Of a DNA stretch of 7,249 bases, positions 5,530-7,249 are shown in pieces. This DNA comes from CAYONM01 sp964405325. Lineage in GTDB: Bacteria; Planctomycetota; UBA11346. The stretch lies in the NCBI GenBank assembly GCA_964405325.1, contig CAYONM010000190.1:1-7249 (forward strand), read 5' to 3'. Under the pieces are notes generated by a model, which saw nothing but the letters and a program-made list of their open reading frames with translations, was not told the DNA's origin and did not search any database. A program made the translations under genes and the position numbers. Every line of letters begins with the position of its first letter. Positions within the stretch are counted from its first letter, which is position 1.

Positions 5530-6137
5530 GGGCTGTTCTCGGGCAGCGCCTCAATCAGCGGAGCCGGGCCGGTAGGCGCTTCCACCGTGGGCGTTGCTTC
5601 AGGAACGAAACGGGCATTCGCATAAGCGATCAGGGCGTCGGTAATGTTCAGAGTGGGGCTGCGGTACAGGACCTGCAGTTCCGGGATCATCTCCTCCTTA
5701 CCTTGCTCAGCATTGGCCGAAGTGCGCAGCACCAGCTCGATACCCTTCTCGTTGCTGTAATGTTCGACGATGTCCAGGGCTTCCGTGATACTGGTTTCCA
5801 AGAGCTTGGCCTTGCGTTGTTCCAGCTCGGACTGGGCCTGTTTCTGAGCCAGCTTGATTCGCGTTTTTTTGGCTTCGATATCCAGTACCAGTTCATTGTA
5901 CTTGGGATCGGAACGCTCGGTCATGCTCAGGCGGGTTTCCAGCTTGGTGATGGCCTCGCCCTCGCCCTGGAAGCGCTCGTTGAAGTTGGCAAGGGATTCT
6001 TGCAGCTTCTGCGAACGAGTAGTGAACAGCTTGGCGTTTTCCAGAAAACGCTCCAGATCAAGCGTGGCGATGGTGGGTTGCTCGGCGGCCATCAAGCCAC
6101 CGGCGAGCAGGAGCAAGGTCAGCAAACAGGTGCGCAT
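5526..6137 (-). CDS. skp: OmpH/Skp family periplasmic chaperone
   Basis: A 203-residue exported protein. Residues 1-18 are a signal peptide: R2, the hydrophobic core LLTLLLLAGGL, and cleavage probably near Ala17-Ala18; there is no lipobox. The mature start TIATLDLERFL is the OmpH N-terminal strand. Residues about 35-128 are a long, charged coiled coil (the tentacles that cage unfolded outer-membrane proteins). KGIELVLR (131-138) and YRSPTLNITDALIAYAN (158-174) are the conserved C-terminal body strands and helix. Residues 178-203 add a Pro/Glu-rich tail not found in the 161-residue E. coli Skp. It lies right after bamA, the usual place, and should carry clients to the BamA insertase. The start is backed by GGAG five bases upstream. 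The stop overlaps the lpxD start (ATGA). Confidence 0.92.
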   Translation of the reverse strand: MRTCLLTLLLLAGGLMAAEQPTIATLDLERFLENAKLFTTRSQKLQESLANFNERFQGEGEAITKLETRLSMTERSDPKYNELVLDIEAKKTRIKLAQKQAQSELEQRKAKLLETSITEALDIVEHYSNEKGIELVLRTSANAEQGKEEMIPELQVLYRSPTLNITDALIAYANARFVPEATPTVEAPTGPAPLIEALPENSP

Positions 6138-6142
6138 GGGAT

Positions 6143-6146
6143 CTCC
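6143..6146 (-). promoter_or_regulatory. Ribosome binding site of skp
   Basis: GGAG on the - strand, five bases before the ATG at 6137. It is a good match and sets the start directly before the signal peptide. Confidence 0.65.
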
Positions 6147-6195
6147 GTCGGGGTCGTCACGTCAGGGGTAAAGCCGGCATGATCGGGTCATCGTC

Positions 6196-6210
6196 GCGGG
6201 TGCAACCCGC
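6196..6210 (-). other. Small stem-loop between bamA and skp
   Basis: GCGGGT and ACCCGC form a perfect 6-base stem around 3 bases, in the 95-base gap between the bamA stop and the skp start. No T-run follows on the - strand, so full termination is unlikely. It may partly reduce read-through or mark an mRNA processing site, allowing skp-lpx to be expressed at a different level than bamA. On the + strand it is followed shortly by TATTTT, which is not enough to call a terminator. I saw no convincing promoter in the gap. Confidence 0.3.
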
Positions 6211-6232
6211 AGACTATTTTGGATGGCATGGG

Positions 6233-7249
6233 CTAGAACAGGATATTGCCCAAAGAAAAGTGGACTTGTTGCCGAGTCTCATCCTGCTCGGGGTCCAGCA
6301 GCCAGGCGAAGTCCAGGGCCACCGGTAGGCTCATCGGGAAGCGGATGCCGAAGCCGAACGCCTGTCGGGCCTGTTGATCCAGGCTGCCCAGGTCGATCTG
6401 CTCATCGGGCAGCCACATGTAGCCCAGATCGTAGAAACCGATGAGGCGAATGCCGTCGTTGCGCCCCTGGACCGGGTAGGACAGCTCCAGGGAGGTGACC
6501 CAGTCGGTGGTGCCGGACAGGTTGATGGCATTGGTGCCCGAAGCCGAATTGCCTCGTCGCATTTCATTGCGCTCGAAGCCACGATGCTTGGGGTACGGTC
6601 CACCAGCATAGTAGCGGTTGTAGAAGGGGACGGGCTCGGACAGGGCCCGGGACCAACGGTTTTCGTGTCGAAGATGCAGGTAGGTCACGCCGCCCATGCC
6701 GGCTTCATACAGCGGTACGAAGACATGGCCTTTCAATTCGACGTCGAAGTAGTCCTGGTAGGGAACCATGCCTCGGCCGTTCAGGCTCTCGGACAGTTCC
6801 AACTTCCAGCCCGTGGTCGGGATGATGCGGCTGTTGGTTCGGTCGTAGGTCTGATCGGCGAAGATGCTGTGATCGTAGTAGTGATCCTCTTGCACGTCCG
6901 ATTCGACGCGATCTTCGTTGACGCCGCTGATGTCGCGATCGGTATAACGGTAGCCCAGAGCCAGGGTCAGGTCGCGATTGAAGAAGTAATGGCCGATCGA
7001 TGCGGACGTGGTGATGATATCCTGGTCGTAGTCGATGGAGTCGTCGTCGTCGAAGATCAGCGAGAAGCCGGAGCTGAGGAAAAAATCCGAGTCAAACAGG
7101 TGTGGATTGCGCCAATTGATGGAAAAGCTCTGGCGTTCGCGGGCATAGCTGAGGGCGGTATTCAGGGTCTGACCACTGCCGCGCAGGCGCGGCGGCCACT
7201 CGGTGACCAGTCCGAGCAGGTCGAAATTTCGCTCGGTGTATTCCAGGCG
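6233..7249 (-). CDS. bamA: Outer-membrane protein assembly factor BamA, barrel part (5' end outside the window)
   Basis: The frame is open from the window edge to TAG at 6233-6235, giving 338 residues; the true start and the POTRA domains lie beyond base 7249. BamA inserts beta-barrel proteins into the outer membrane. The visible part begins EYTERNFDLLG, the usual entry to the 16-strand barrel, so it is nearly the whole barrel. NRYYAGG followed by HRGFE (around 6575-6586) corresponds to the FxxGG and VRGF/Y elements of the Omp85 family, the latter in loop 6, with the essential Arg-Gly kept. IGFYDLGYMW (near visible residue 270) and GFGIRFPMSLPVALDFAW are typical last strands. The protein ends SLGNILF, with the terminal Phe of an outer-membrane targeting signal. 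An Asp-rich stretch (7019-7051) lies in an early loop or turn. First visible gene of the bamA-skp-lpxD-lpxC-fabZ operon. Confidence 0.93.
   Translation of the reverse strand, partial: RLEYTERNFDLLGLVTEWPPRLRGSGQTLNTALSYARERQSFSINWRNPHLFDSDFFLSSGFSLIFDDDDSIDYDQDIITTSASIGHYFFNRDLTLALGYRYTDRDISGVNEDRVESDVQEDHYYDHSIFADQTYDRTNSRIIPTTGWKLELSESLNGRGMVPYQDYFDVELKGHVFVPLYEAGMGGVTYLHLRHENRWSRALSEPVPFYNRYYAGGPYPKHRGFERNEMRRGNSASGTNAINLSGTTDWVTSLELSYPVQGRNDGIRLIGFYDLGYMWLPDEQIDLGSLDQQARQAFGFGIRFPMSLPVALDFAWLLDPEQDETRQQVHFSLGNILF

Noticed and set aside
5526..6137. Skp as a lipoprotein, because of Cys4 in the signal peptide
   Set aside because: The Cys lies before the hydrophobic core and not after it, so there is no lipobox.

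Overview
The window (about 60% G+C by eye) is a piece of the chromosome of a Gram-negative, lipid A-making bacterium. LpxC and FabZ are fused in one chain, lpxD sits directly upstream of that fusion, and next door is a large soluble Ser/Thr kinase with an FHA domain. That combination fits the PVC superphylum (Planctomycetota, Verrucomicrobiota, Lentisphaerota or Kiritimatiellota) better than Proteobacteria, where lpxC and fabZ are separate genes. LpxC-FabZ fusions also occur in Bacteroidota and Chlorobi, so the placement is an inference.

Layout, left to right. Bases 1-473 hold no intact gene. Inside them is one decayed Ig/cadherin-like repeat with an in-frame stop, probably the residue of a large surface protein. 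On the + strand follow a 722-residue kinase (474-2642: kinase domain, Thr-rich repeat linker, FHA domain, and a second FHA-like domain that has lost its ligand residues) and, after a 105-base gap, a 151-residue stand-alone cyclic-nucleotide-binding protein (2748-3203). The gap carries a good sigma70-type promoter whose 17-base spacer is exactly a perfect inverted repeat, plus several CGGTCG boxes.

The rest is one - strand outer-membrane operon, read from right to left: bamA (barrel part only, cut by the window edge), ompH/skp, lpxD and lpxC-fabZ. The last three are joined by ATGA stop/start overlaps. The operon runs head-on into the cyclic-nucleotide gene: the two stop codons overlap in the tetranucleotide TTAG, leaving no room for a terminator.

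The operon joins outer-membrane protein assembly (BamA insertase, Skp chaperone) with early lipid A synthesis (LpxC deacetylase, LpxD acyltransferase) and with FabZ, which makes acyl chains. lpxA, often next in such clusters, is not present after lpxC-fabZ. The kinase and the cyclic-nucleotide protein look like a small signalling pair, but nothing in the sequence ties them to the envelope operon beyond the convergent overlap. I see no tRNA, rRNA, CRISPR array or insertion sequence. The points most worth a second look are the operator-in-spacer promoter and the repeated Thr pentads of the kinase linker.
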